A stretch of 64,000 nucleotides of DNA from Bacillus sp. HNG (lineage in GTDB: Bacteria; Bacillota; Bacilli; Bacillales; Bacillaceae_L): the NCBI RefSeq assembly GCF_003400205.1, contig NZ_QUQV01000004.1:310001-374000 (forward strand). Reading direction: 5' to 3'. Positions 43,736 through 51,565 of the stretch are shown one piece after another. Position 1 is the first letter of the stretch; each line of letters opens with the position of its first letter. The notes under the pieces were generated by a model, which saw only the letters and a list, made by a program, of their open reading frames with translations, did no database searches and was not told the origin of the DNA. Position numbers and translations under genes: made by a program.

Positions 43736-45052
43736 TAATTGTAGTGCGCCGTCTGAGTCGATTTCGATGTTTGTGTTTTCGAGCATTTCTCCATTGTTTT
43801 TTAGGGCGTAATAGGTCCCCTCTATTTGTATGATGCCAGTCTTCATTTCCCCGTTATCAGCAAGGTAATACCATTTGTCATTAACCTTTTTCCATCCGAT
43901 GGCCATATCACCATCTGGATTCAAGTAGTACCACTTTCCATCCACTTTAACCCATCCGGTTCTCATTTCTCCGTTATCAGCAAGGTAATACCATTTGTCA
44001 TTTACTTTTTTCCACCCGATGGCCATATCACCATCTGGGTTCATGTAGTACCACTTTCCATCCACTTTAACCCATCCGGTTTTCAATTCGCCATTATCAG
44101 CAAGGTAATACCATTTGTCATTTACTTTTTTCCATCCGATAGCCATATCTCCATCTGAATTCAAGTAGTACCATTTCCCATCTACTTTAACCCATCCGGT
44201 TTTCATTTCGCCATTATCAGCAAGGTAATACCATTCCCCATCCACCTTCTTCCATCCAGTAGCCATACTACCATCAGGGTTTAAATAGTACCACTTTCCA
44301 TCATCTTTTAACCATCCAGTTTTCATTTCGCCATTATTGGCAAGGAAATACCATTTCCCATTAACCAATTTCCACCCAGTAGCCATGCTGCCATCAGGGT
44401 TAAGATAATACCATTTACCTTCATCCATTAACCATCCAGTCTGCATGACTCCGTTCGAATTAAAGAAGTACCACTTGTTGGTAAAAACCCATCCAGTTTG
44501 CTTTCCACTATTATTGGAGCTCGCCGCACCTGCACCAAACGCATTGCGGACATCTTTTAAAAATTGGCCCCAAGATACTCCATTTTTGTTTAATGCATTC
44601 TGTGGATCGGATCTTCTCGCGGGATCTAAATAACTGTGCGAGACAATATGTTTTTGGGGATCTAGATTAAAGGTTTTGCAGAGGTAAGCATGGTACCAGA
44701 CATAACGCTTATACGCTTCCTGAAAATTAATGGCACCCCCATGACACAATTCCACGCCAATTGCAGCATCATTTGCATCATCGCCAAACATCTGATTATC
44801 CTTCGCAATATCGTAACGTACATGCCAAGCTTTTTCATTCAGAGGGATGATTTCCAGAATATATTTATCGTCAATAAAGGTATGAGCCGAAGCCGATGGC
44901 TGTTGATTATTAAAATAGTTCATATTTTGGTAAGCCGTCGACCCAGGATTTCCAGTATCATGACTCACAATAAATCGAACTCTATTTAACTTCTGGCCAG
45001 ACCGAGAATTGCCTAATTTAATATAATCTCTTGTAATATGGTAACTCACCAT
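43733..45052 (-). CDS. N-acetylmuramoyl-L-alanine amidase (amidase_2) with choline-binding-type repeats
   Basis: 439 residues. The first 170 are an amidase_2 domain close to that at 33350 (FIVSHDTGNPGSTAYQ, AIGVELCHGG, SHSYLDPARRSDP). After a short linker come about 11 repeats of the form GWxxxxGKWYYLxxDGxMxTGW (CW_binding_1), the units that bind choline on teichoic acids in pneumococcal proteins. There is no signal peptide, as in phage lysins and LytA. The ATG at 45052 follows GGGAGGAATT; the longer frame is not supported. The stop is supplied by a palindromic repeat. Confidence 0.92.
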   Translation of the reverse strand: MVSYHITRDYIKLGNSRSGQKLNRVRFIVSHDTGNPGSTAYQNMNYFNNQQPSASAHTFIDDKYILEIIPLNEKAWHVRYDIAKDNQMFGDDANDAAIGVELCHGGAINFQEAYKRYVWYHAYLCKTFNLDPQKHIVSHSYLDPARRSDPQNALNKNGVSWGQFLKDVRNAFGAGAASSNNSGKQTGWVFTNKWYFFNSNGVMQTGWLMDEGKWYYLNPDGSMATGWKLVNGKWYFLANNGEMKTGWLKDDGKWYYLNPDGSMATGWKKVDGEWYYLADNGEMKTGWVKVDGKWYYLNSDGDMAIGWKKVNDKWYYLADNGELKTGWVKVDGKWYYMNPDGDMAIGWKKVNDKWYYLADNGEMRTGWVKVDGKWYYLNPDGDMAIGWKKVNDKWYYLADNGEMKTGIIQIEGTYYALKNNGEMLENTNIEIDSDGALQL

Positions 45053-45215
45053 AATTCCTCCCTTCCCAATATCATATGTAAGTTCTCCCAATTCGTGTGG
45101 ACGTTGGGAGAGGTTAAGGGAATGGAGACACAAGTCTATCTATTGTTAAGTAAAATGGATTTATTTTTAAATGTATCTAATTTTGGATGATTAGACAATT
45201 ATTATATAAAGGGAA

Positions 45216-45260
45216 CATACTAAAATGAGCGATTTTTTACTAATCGCTCATTTTAGTATG
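45216..45260. repeat. Perfect 18-bp inverted repeat
   Basis: Arms at 45216-45233 (CATACTAAAATGAGCGAT) and 45243-45260, perfectly complementary, 9-base loop TTTTTACTA. No T run follows on either strand. Terminator, operator or small mobile-element relic are all possible. Confidence 0.6.
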
Positions 45261-45350
45261 TGTATTAAATTAATATCGTGTTAGTCAGATTACCTGGCTA
45301 GTTTTTCTTCTGTATATGCGCTCGTATTGGACAAGTGTAATTTCGAATAT

Positions 45351-45585
45351 CTACAATGTGTCATAGTGTATTTCTGGGGTGGACTTTATTCTTACTAGGG
45401 TTTCTATATCTTGGTTCAAAACGGTTCGTTGTTTCTTCAAATGATCGAATAGTTCCTCTAGCCGGTTCCTTAGAGAATAAACCGACATCTTGTGATAGTG
45501 AGTATTTGTAATTGTTTAATTTCTGCCAAAATTTTGCTTGGATAGAACCAACAACTTCGATCGTTAATGTTTTGTTTTGGGAAAT
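45351..45585 (-). pseudogene. 3' fragment of a second dynamin-like gene, frameshifted
   Basis: The minus strand reads IEVVGSIQAKFWQKL and SLSQDVGLFSKE, then in another frame QDIETLVRIKSTPEIHYDTL and a stop. The gene at 40367 has LEVVESIQSKFWQQF, SLQQDIGLFYKE and QDKETLAKMKSNPEIYYDPL in the same order. Only the last 75 or so codons remain, without the repeat-encoded tail. Confidence 0.75.
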
Positions 45586-45591
45586 TATGGT

Positions 45592-45619
45592 TGGAGAGGA
45601 ACCTATCCCTCTGTCCCTA
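45592..45619. repeat. Dispersed palindromic repeat, copy 8
   Basis: TGGAGAGGAACCTATCCCTC then TGTCCCTA; the final CTA is the TAG stop codon of the minus-strand lipoprotein gene. Confidence 0.6.
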
Positions 45620-46384
45620 GTAACTGAAGTTTTCCTTTAAATAAGCAATATATGCTTCGTAAAATTCAATTTCAGAGTCCAAATTATATATCTCGTCTGG
45701 AATTTCTCTTAAATTTTGTAGTTCTTTGTGGTAAGCACCCATTCGGTCTTGTATTTCTTTCATTTGTTTCTTTATTACGGTTAGCTGACTTTCTTCTAAA
45801 TTGGGCTGAATTGATTGTTGATAAAATACCTCAAGTTCAATTGTTTCCTTATCAATTAGATTTTCTAATTCAGGAATACGATTCTCGCGGAAAGCTTTAT
45901 CGTCGGCTTTCTCTTTCTTTAATTGATTCAGTGTTTGATTTAGAATATTTAAATCCGTTGTAGCCCCTCCGGCGGATCTATTTTTATAGGAAAAAGACTC
46001 GAGTCGCTCTGGTGGCTTTGGCTTTGACTTTGTTGTGGATTGCTTTTTTTCGGTAGTTTGTTGAGAATCAACTTTACTTATAGTGGTGTTATTATTTGAA
46101 GGATTATTTGTGTGAAAGTTTTCTTTGTTTCCAGTTGTTTTAATCGTTTTGTTATCAACTTTTGCACGATTACATATTGTTTTATTTTGAACACTTTGAT
46201 CTGTGAGAACTTCTTCTTCTTCAATCACAGGATCAATTGGTTCCTTATTTACTTGTGTAGTCAGCTTTTTATCCTTAGTAATTACTTCAATGTCAGCTTT
46301 TGATTTATCTTTTGCGATTTCTTCCTGTGCTTGACAACCTACCAGAATACCCAAACCCATAACTGTAGTAAGTAGTTTTTTCAA
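45617..46384 (-). CDS. Hypothetical lipoprotein with coiled coil
   Basis: 255 residues, not recognised. Signal peptide with lipobox ILVGC. Residues 25-130 are low-complexity, rich in K, T, N and Q (TTEKKQSTTKSKPKPPE). Residues 150-255 form long charged helices (IKKQMKEIQDRMGAYHKELQ) likely to be a coiled coil. Exported and membrane-anchored, probably spanning the wall. Its TAG stop lies in a palindromic repeat. Confidence 0.7.
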   Translation of the reverse strand: MKKLLTTVMGLGILVGCQAQEEIAKDKSKADIEVITKDKKLTTQVNKEPIDPVIEEEEVLTDQSVQNKTICNRAKVDNKTIKTTGNKENFHTNNPSNNNTTISKVDSQQTTEKKQSTTKSKPKPPERLESFSYKNRSAGGATTDLNILNQTLNQLKKEKADDKAFRENRIPELENLIDKETIELEVFYQQSIQPNLEESQLTVIKKQMKEIQDRMGAYHKELQNLREIPDEIYNLDSEIEFYEAYIAYLKENFSY

Positions 46385-46585
46385 TGAGAATCCCCCTTGT
46401 TGATGAAATTGAATTGATGACTTTACGAGAATATCATGTTCTGGATAATAATTGGTAGTTGAAAATAATGTAAAAATTTTAGGTGTATGTACTTAAAAAC
46501 AAATCAGACCCAAAAATAACCAAAAAAATGTATAATGATGATAGTACCTTAAAGTGAAAATGAAGTGAGGGGAGGAATTATAGTC

Positions 46586-48601
46586 ATGTATCGTAACGTA
46601 TTGTTATGGATCATCCTCATTATGGTCATAGCTTTTTTAACAAGCTGTAATAATGATCCGAAACCGGAAGATCGTTTTCAAGCATTTATCTCTGATTGGG
46701 AAAAACACGATTTTGAAAAAGTATATAGTCAATTTTCAGAAGATGTTAAAGAGAAGGTAAACAAGGATGAATTTGTAGAACGGTTTGATAAGATATACAG
46801 TGATATCAATATAAATAACCTTAATATCGATTTCAAAGCTCCAGAAGAAGAAATAGAACCTAATGAGCAGGGTGAAGTCGCTTTTACATATGACCTGTCA
46901 ATGGAAACGATTGCGGGTCCTGTCGAATTCTCGGAACAAGCAACACTCGTTTTAGAAGAAGAGAAAGATGAAAAGAAGTGGGCTGTTAGATGGGAACATG
47001 CGATGTTCTTTCCAGACATGGAGGAAGGGGATGAAATCGGCCTCGAGCAATCATCGCCAAGGCGTGGGGAAATTCTTGATCGTAATGGTGTAAAGTTAGC
47101 GGAAAATGGACTGGTTTATGAAATCGGAATGGTCCCAGAAGACCTTGGTGAAAATAAAGAGGCTACAATTACAAAAGCCGCAGAATTATTAAATACGACA
47201 CCCGAGTCGATTCAAAAGGAGTTAAATGCTTCTTGGGTTCAACCTCATTATTTTGTACCGATTGCAAGACTACCATTAGAGGAACAAGAACTTGCGACAG
47301 AGTTAACCCAATTGAGTGGAGTGCTATCAAAAAAGGTGGAATCTCGTGTATATCCGTTTAAGGAGGCGGCTGCACATTTAATTGGTTATATTGGAAAAGT
47401 AACAGCTGAGGATTTGAAAAACCTAGAAGGTAAAGGATATTCAGCGAATGATATAGTAGGGAAAAAGGGTCTAGAGTTTGTATTGGAGGACCGTTTAAGA
47501 GGAGAAAAAGGAGTACATCTCTACATTAAAAAGGCAAATGGTACTGAAAATGTCACCTTAGCGAAAAAAGAAGCAAAGGATGGCGAAACGATTCGCTTAA
47601 CAATTGATATTGATGTCCAGCAAGTCGCGCATGATCAACTGGGCGGAAATGCCGGGGCGGCAGCAGCTATCCACCCACTAACTGGTGAAGCACTTGCACT
47701 TGTCAGTAGTCCGTCATTTGATCCAAATGCCTTTGTGTTAGGAAATGCTCCATGGAACGTATTAAATGAAGATCCACTTAAACCATTAGTCAACCGTTTT
47801 ATATTAACCTATGCACCTGGTTCCACCTTTAAACCACTTACAGCGGGAATTGCACTTGAGAACCAAGTGATTACCCCAGAAACTTCAATTGACATCACAG
47901 GGAAGCAGTGGCAAAAGGATAGCTCATGGGGCGGATATTCTATCACAAGGGTTACTGATCCTGGAAAACCGGTGAATTTAAGAGATGCCTTTGTATACTC
48001 TGACAATATTTATTTCGCACAGGCTGCATTAGGTATTGGTGGAGAACGCTTTGAATCAGAATTAACAAAATACGGATTTGGAGAACCATTCCCATTCGAA
48101 TATCCTGTCTATGAGTCAAAGGTTTCAAATGAAGGCTTAAACTCTGATGTATTAACAGCAGATACAGGATATGGCCAGGGGCAGCTTGAAATGAGTCCAA
48201 TCCACTTGGCAGTTTCTTTTACACCATTATTAAATTCTGGAAACCTGATAAAGCCGAAGCTACTACTTGATGAGTCGGTGGCTGAACCTGAGTTTTGGAA
48301 AGAAAATGTTTTAACACCTGAAAACGCAAAAATCATTTTAGATGATCTTGTGCAGGTTGTAGAGGATCCGAATGGTACTGCGAATGATGCGAAAATTGAA
48401 GGCATAAGGCTTGCGGGAAAAACAGGTACAGCTGAGTTAAAAGCAACAAAAGATGAGGATGGCCAGGAAAACGGTTTGTTTGTTGGATTCAATACAGAAA
48501 ATCCAAGCCTTTTAGTAGCCATGTTGATTGAAGATGTAAAAAACGGAAGTTATGATGTAACACCGAAGGTTAAGGCTATCCTTGAGTCTGTTTTAAGATA
48601 A
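46586..48601 (+). CDS. pbpC: Class B penicillin-binding protein with MecA-type N-terminal domain (PbpC-like)
   Basis: 671-residue transpeptidase that cross-links peptidoglycan on the outer membrane face. A lipoprotein-like signal (FLTSC) is followed by an NTF2-like MecA_N domain (residues about 28-145), a dimerisation domain (RRGEILDRNGVKLAENG) and the transpeptidase with SxxK serine in PGSTFKPLT (S413), SDN in FVYSDNIYF and KTG in LAGKTGTAEL. It resembles B. subtilis PBP3. An in-frame GTG at 46565 precedes the ribosome site GGGGAGG, so ATG 46586 is used. MecA_N proteins are often low-affinity for beta-lactams. Confidence 0.92.
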   Translation: MYRNVLLWIILIMVIAFLTSCNNDPKPEDRFQAFISDWEKHDFEKVYSQFSEDVKEKVNKDEFVERFDKIYSDININNLNIDFKAPEEEIEPNEQGEVAFTYDLSMETIAGPVEFSEQATLVLEEEKDEKKWAVRWEHAMFFPDMEEGDEIGLEQSSPRRGEILDRNGVKLAENGLVYEIGMVPEDLGENKEATITKAAELLNTTPESIQKELNASWVQPHYFVPIARLPLEEQELATELTQLSGVLSKKVESRVYPFKEAAAHLIGYIGKVTAEDLKNLEGKGYSANDIVGKKGLEFVLEDRLRGEKGVHLYIKKANGTENVTLAKKEAKDGETIRLTIDIDVQQVAHDQLGGNAGAAAAIHPLTGEALALVSSPSFDPNAFVLGNAPWNVLNEDPLKPLVNRFILTYAPGSTFKPLTAGIALENQVITPETSIDITGKQWQKDSSWGGYSITRVTDPGKPVNLRDAFVYSDNIYFAQAALGIGGERFESELTKYGFGEPFPFEYPVYESKVSNEGLNSDVLTADTGYGQGQLEMSPIHLAVSFTPLLNSGNLIKPKLLLDESVAEPEFWKENVLTPENAKIILDDLVQVVEDPNGTANDAKIEGIRLAGKTGTAELKATKDEDGQENGLFVGFNTENPSLLVAMLIEDVKNGSYDVTPKVKAILESVLR

Positions 48602-48670
48602 AAATGCCTGAAGGAATGAATATGACAATTATAGTGTGATAGTATTTGGAAAACGGATAAGAAATGTTAG

Positions 48671-48698
48671 GCTGTCAAGATAACCTTGACAGCTTTTT
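48671..48698 (+). terminator. Rho-independent terminator
   Basis: GCTGTCAAG/CTTGACAGC, 5-base loop, then TTTTT. Ends the pbpC-like transcript. Confidence 0.85.
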
Positions 48699-48852
48699 AC
48701 TTTTAGGTTTGTTTCCGGGAATCTAAAGGATAAGAGAATCCTATTCACCCAAATAAAATTGATGGCCATCTATTGTTATTGTAATATATGATTATGTATT
48801 AAGTATAAAAAAGACTTGTAAACTATTAAATTAAGAAATATGAGGGAGAAAA

Positions 48853-51018
48853 ATGAGAAAGATTACCTGCTCTATAATATTATGTTTATCAATATTCCTT
48901 TTTCTAATCAACTCTGCCTTTGCTGAAGACCAAGTAATGGAAATGGAAAAACCTATTTTACAGTTTCCAGTTATAAGTGATGTCCACATTGGAGGGTATG
49001 GTGCACAGGAAAAGGGGTTTGAGCACGCTTTAAAAACGTATAAACAACTTGCTCCGAATTATCAAGCTATTGCAATCGTTGGTGATTTGACTCAAAGTGG
49101 ACAACCCTTCGAATATGATGGCTTTAATCAAATTTTAAATTATTTTTCCCACCCAAGTGCAGAAAAAATTATAACAATGGGAAATCATGAGTTTTTTGAA
49201 GGACGTTATTGGCCAAAGCCAGAGCATACAGAACAATATTTTATCGATCGATTTATCGATAAAACAAAAATGCCTGGCTTGTATTATGACAAATGGATTG
49301 AGGGGTATCATTTCATTGTATTAGGTGGTGAAGAATCGCGAATGACCAACCCTAGTAATGGAGATGATGCCATTATTTCTGATGCACAATACAATTGGTT
49401 ACAAGAAAAGCTAAAAGAGAATGCAGGCCCTAATAAACCGATATTTGTTTTCCTGCACCAGGCTATAAATGGAACTGTATATGGAAGTGATGAATGGGGG
49501 AGTGAATTAGAAAAATTAAATGATATTTTAAGTCAATATCCACAGGCCATTTTATTTACTGGTCATTCTCATAATCTATTAAATCATCCAAGAACTGTAT
49601 ACCAAAATGAGTTCACGATGGTTAATGCAGGTTCGGTTGCTTATGGATGGGCTGATGGGGGATATTCTCTTGGGCTCTCACAGGGATTATTGGTCAATGT
49701 TTTTGAGAATAAGGTTGAAATTAAGACAAGAGATTTTACGAAGAATAAATGGCTTGATTCATACATCATTCAAATCCCTTTTGAAAAAACGATTGATGAT
49801 ACAATTCCTCCTTATTTCATAAATGAATATGTAACTGTGGAGGATATTAAAGAAACACAAGTCAAACTAACGTGGAACGCTGCACTAGACAATGAAACAC
49901 TTGTTGACCGATATTATATTAATTTAGATGAAAAAACATTAAAAACGGAGTATACCGAATTTTGGAATCCAACAACATTACCGAGAGAAATCTCTACTAT
50001 TCTTTCTAACTTGGAAAGCGGTACGACATACACAATGGAATTAGTAGCAGTAGATGCATGGAAAAACCCTTCGAAACCTGTTACGTTTTCTTTTAAAACA
50101 AAGGATTATAATGGCTGGTGGTTTCTCGATAATACCTGGTATTACTTCGAATCGAATATAAAGAGGCAAGGTTGGTTATTCGATGATGGATACTGGTATT
50201 ATTTAGCCCCTGATGGAGCGATGCAAACCGGTTGGATTGAAGAGAATGGAGTGGAGTATTATTTAGATAAAAGTGGGGCCATGCAGACGGGCTGGCTAGA
50301 AATTGACAAAAAACGGTATTACTTTAATGAAAATGGAACCAAGCAAACCGGTTGGAAGTATTTGAATGGAACCTGGTATTATCTTGGTCAGGATGGAATT
50401 ATGCAAACTGGATGGATTGAAGAAAATGGAGTGAAATATTATTTAGATGAAAGCGGCGCTATGAAAAATGGTTGGTTCGAAACCGATAAAAAATGGTATT
50501 ACCTCAGTGATAATGGTACCATGCAAACTGGTTGGAAATATGTAAAGGGAACCTGGTATTATCTTGGTCAAGATGGAATCATGCAAACAGGCTGGATTCA
50601 TGTTGGAGGCAAATGGTACTTATTAGACAGCACAGGTGCAATGCGAATCGGTTGGATAAAGGATAAGGAGCATTGGTATTACCTGGATACGAATGGCGTA
50701 ATGCAAGCAGGTTGGCTAAAAAACGGGGCAGACTGGTATTTCCTAGACTCTTCTGGTGCCATGCAAACAGGCTGGTTAAAAATCGGCTCAGATTGGTATT
50801 TCTTTGACTCTTCTGGCGCCATGCAAACAGGCTGGCTAAAATCCGGCCCATACTGGTATTTTCTAAACTCATCTGGAGTGATGCAAACGGGATGGTTAAA
50901 ATCTGGCTCAGATTGGTATTTCCTTGGAACTTCTGGCGTAATGCAAACAGGATGGATATTTGATAATAATGCTTGGTATTATCTTGATATGAGCGGTGTT
51001 TGGAGGTCTGTGTCCTAG
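48853..51018 (+). CDS. Secreted metallophosphoesterase with choline-binding-type repeats
   Basis: 721-residue exported protein. Signal peptide to about residue 25 (FLINSAFA). Calcineurin-type phosphoesterase, residues about 35-290, with metal motifs DVHIGG, GDLTQSG, GNHEFF, LHQAI and TGHSHN. A fibronectin-III-like domain (about 320-417; VKLTWNAALDNETLVDRYYI) precedes about 14 CW_binding_1 repeats ending GVWRSVS. It should dock on choline-bearing wall polymer. Its role could parallel the pneumococcal choline esterase Pce, which removes phosphocholine, though Pce has a different (metallo-beta-lactamase) catalytic fold. Substrate unproven. Confidence 0.88.
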   Translation: MRKITCSIILCLSIFLFLINSAFAEDQVMEMEKPILQFPVISDVHIGGYGAQEKGFEHALKTYKQLAPNYQAIAIVGDLTQSGQPFEYDGFNQILNYFSHPSAEKIITMGNHEFFEGRYWPKPEHTEQYFIDRFIDKTKMPGLYYDKWIEGYHFIVLGGEESRMTNPSNGDDAIISDAQYNWLQEKLKENAGPNKPIFVFLHQAINGTVYGSDEWGSELEKLNDILSQYPQAILFTGHSHNLLNHPRTVYQNEFTMVNAGSVAYGWADGGYSLGLSQGLLVNVFENKVEIKTRDFTKNKWLDSYIIQIPFEKTIDDTIPPYFINEYVTVEDIKETQVKLTWNAALDNETLVDRYYINLDEKTLKTEYTEFWNPTTLPREISTILSNLESGTTYTMELVAVDAWKNPSKPVTFSFKTKDYNGWWFLDNTWYYFESNIKRQGWLFDDGYWYYLAPDGAMQTGWIEENGVEYYLDKSGAMQTGWLEIDKKRYYFNENGTKQTGWKYLNGTWYYLGQDGIMQTGWIEENGVKYYLDESGAMKNGWFETDKKWYYLSDNGTMQTGWKYVKGTWYYLGQDGIMQTGWIHVGGKWYLLDSTGAMRIGWIKDKEHWYYLDTNGVMQAGWLKNGADWYFLDSSGAMQTGWLKIGSDWYFFDSSGAMQTGWLKSGPYWYFLNSSGVMQTGWLKSGSDWYFLGTSGVMQTGWIFDNNAWYYLDMSGVWRSVS

Positions 51019-51054
51019 TCGCTTACCCTATGACCTAGATGATATCATAAGAAA

Positions 51055-51090
51055 GGGTCCAATAAGCAAAAAACTTATTGGACCCTTTTT
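51055..51090. terminator. Bidirectional Rho-independent terminator
   Basis: Perfect GGGTCCAATAAG/CTTATTGGACCC with TTTTT on the plus side and an A-rich loop. Shared by the phosphoesterase gene and the small gene coming from the right. Confidence 0.9.
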
Positions 51091-51095
51091 ACATT

Positions 51096-51227
51096 TTAAA
51101 TCTGATTTGCAAGTATTGTTATTGCTGCACTTCCTAAAATCACTAGAGCTGGAAGAGAGATATATAAAAGAGTTCTGTTTCTCTTTCTTTTCCTTTCCAT
51201 TTCTTCTGGCGTTATCCATGTACTCAT
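51096..51227 (-). CDS. Small single-helix membrane protein, 43 residues
   Basis: Starts MSTWITPEEMERKRKRNR, followed by one hydrophobic helix (TLLYISLPALVILGSAAITI) and a short tail LANQI. A near-perfect ribosome site AGGAGGT lies about 11 bases before ATG and the shared terminator at 51055 follows the stop at once. The positive cluster before the helix predicts N-in topology. Too short for most gene finders; family unknown. Confidence 0.65.
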   Translation of the reverse strand: MSTWITPEEMERKRKRNRTLLYISLPALVILGSAAITILANQI

Positions 51228-51565
51228 GATTTGTTTAACCTCCTCGTTTTCGGTAGCTGGCTGGCCTAGTTATAGAACTTTAGCCCCTATAGCTTTGCGT
51301 AGTCACTTTTCAGTGATTTTGCTATTCTCGTACGAATTTTTTCAAATCCTGTATTAATATCGTCGTATTTTGTCGAAAGTTTAATAGGCAAAAGGACCTA
51401 AACAGAACGGAGGGACAGGTTCCTTGTCCCAGGAAAAATTTGGTGGGGTAAGGAACCTGTCCTCCTGACCTATAATTAATTCATTCATTTTTTGAACAAA
51501 AAGTATTGAAAGTGGGCCTGAGATGGTGTAAATTTAAATAAAAATGTATCGAAGGGTGTCGAATT
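51228..51565. other. Intergenic region upstream of licCA
   Basis: Contains the composite repeat 51409-51473 and two TGTCGAA heptamers (51371-51377, 51557-51563) that match the Spo0A box. The second overlaps the ribosome-site region of the licCA-like gene. Confidence 0.4.
51409..51473. repeat. Composite of two palindromic repeats, copies 9 and 10
   Basis: GAGGGACAGGTTCCTTGTCC, 11-base spacer, TGGTGGGGTAAGGAACCTGT then CCTCCTGACCTA. Head-to-head pair built like 43662-43735, and also followed by TATAATT. Confidence 0.75.

Noticed and set aside
43175-43738. 187-codon plus-strand ORF
   Set aside because: It is antisense to a gene remnant and composed partly of repeat sequence; no ribosome site before the ATG.
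43501-43794. 97-codon minus-strand ORF
   Set aside because: Its first half is the translated composite repeat and overlaps the amidase gene end; only the part from 43632 downwards looks like old coding sequence.
50100-51018. Tandem repeats as CRISPR or microsatellite
   Set aside because: The roughly 60-base periodicity here, and at 43760-44500 and 56200-57800, is in coding sequence for CW_binding_1 repeats; there are no spacer-repeat units of CRISPR type.
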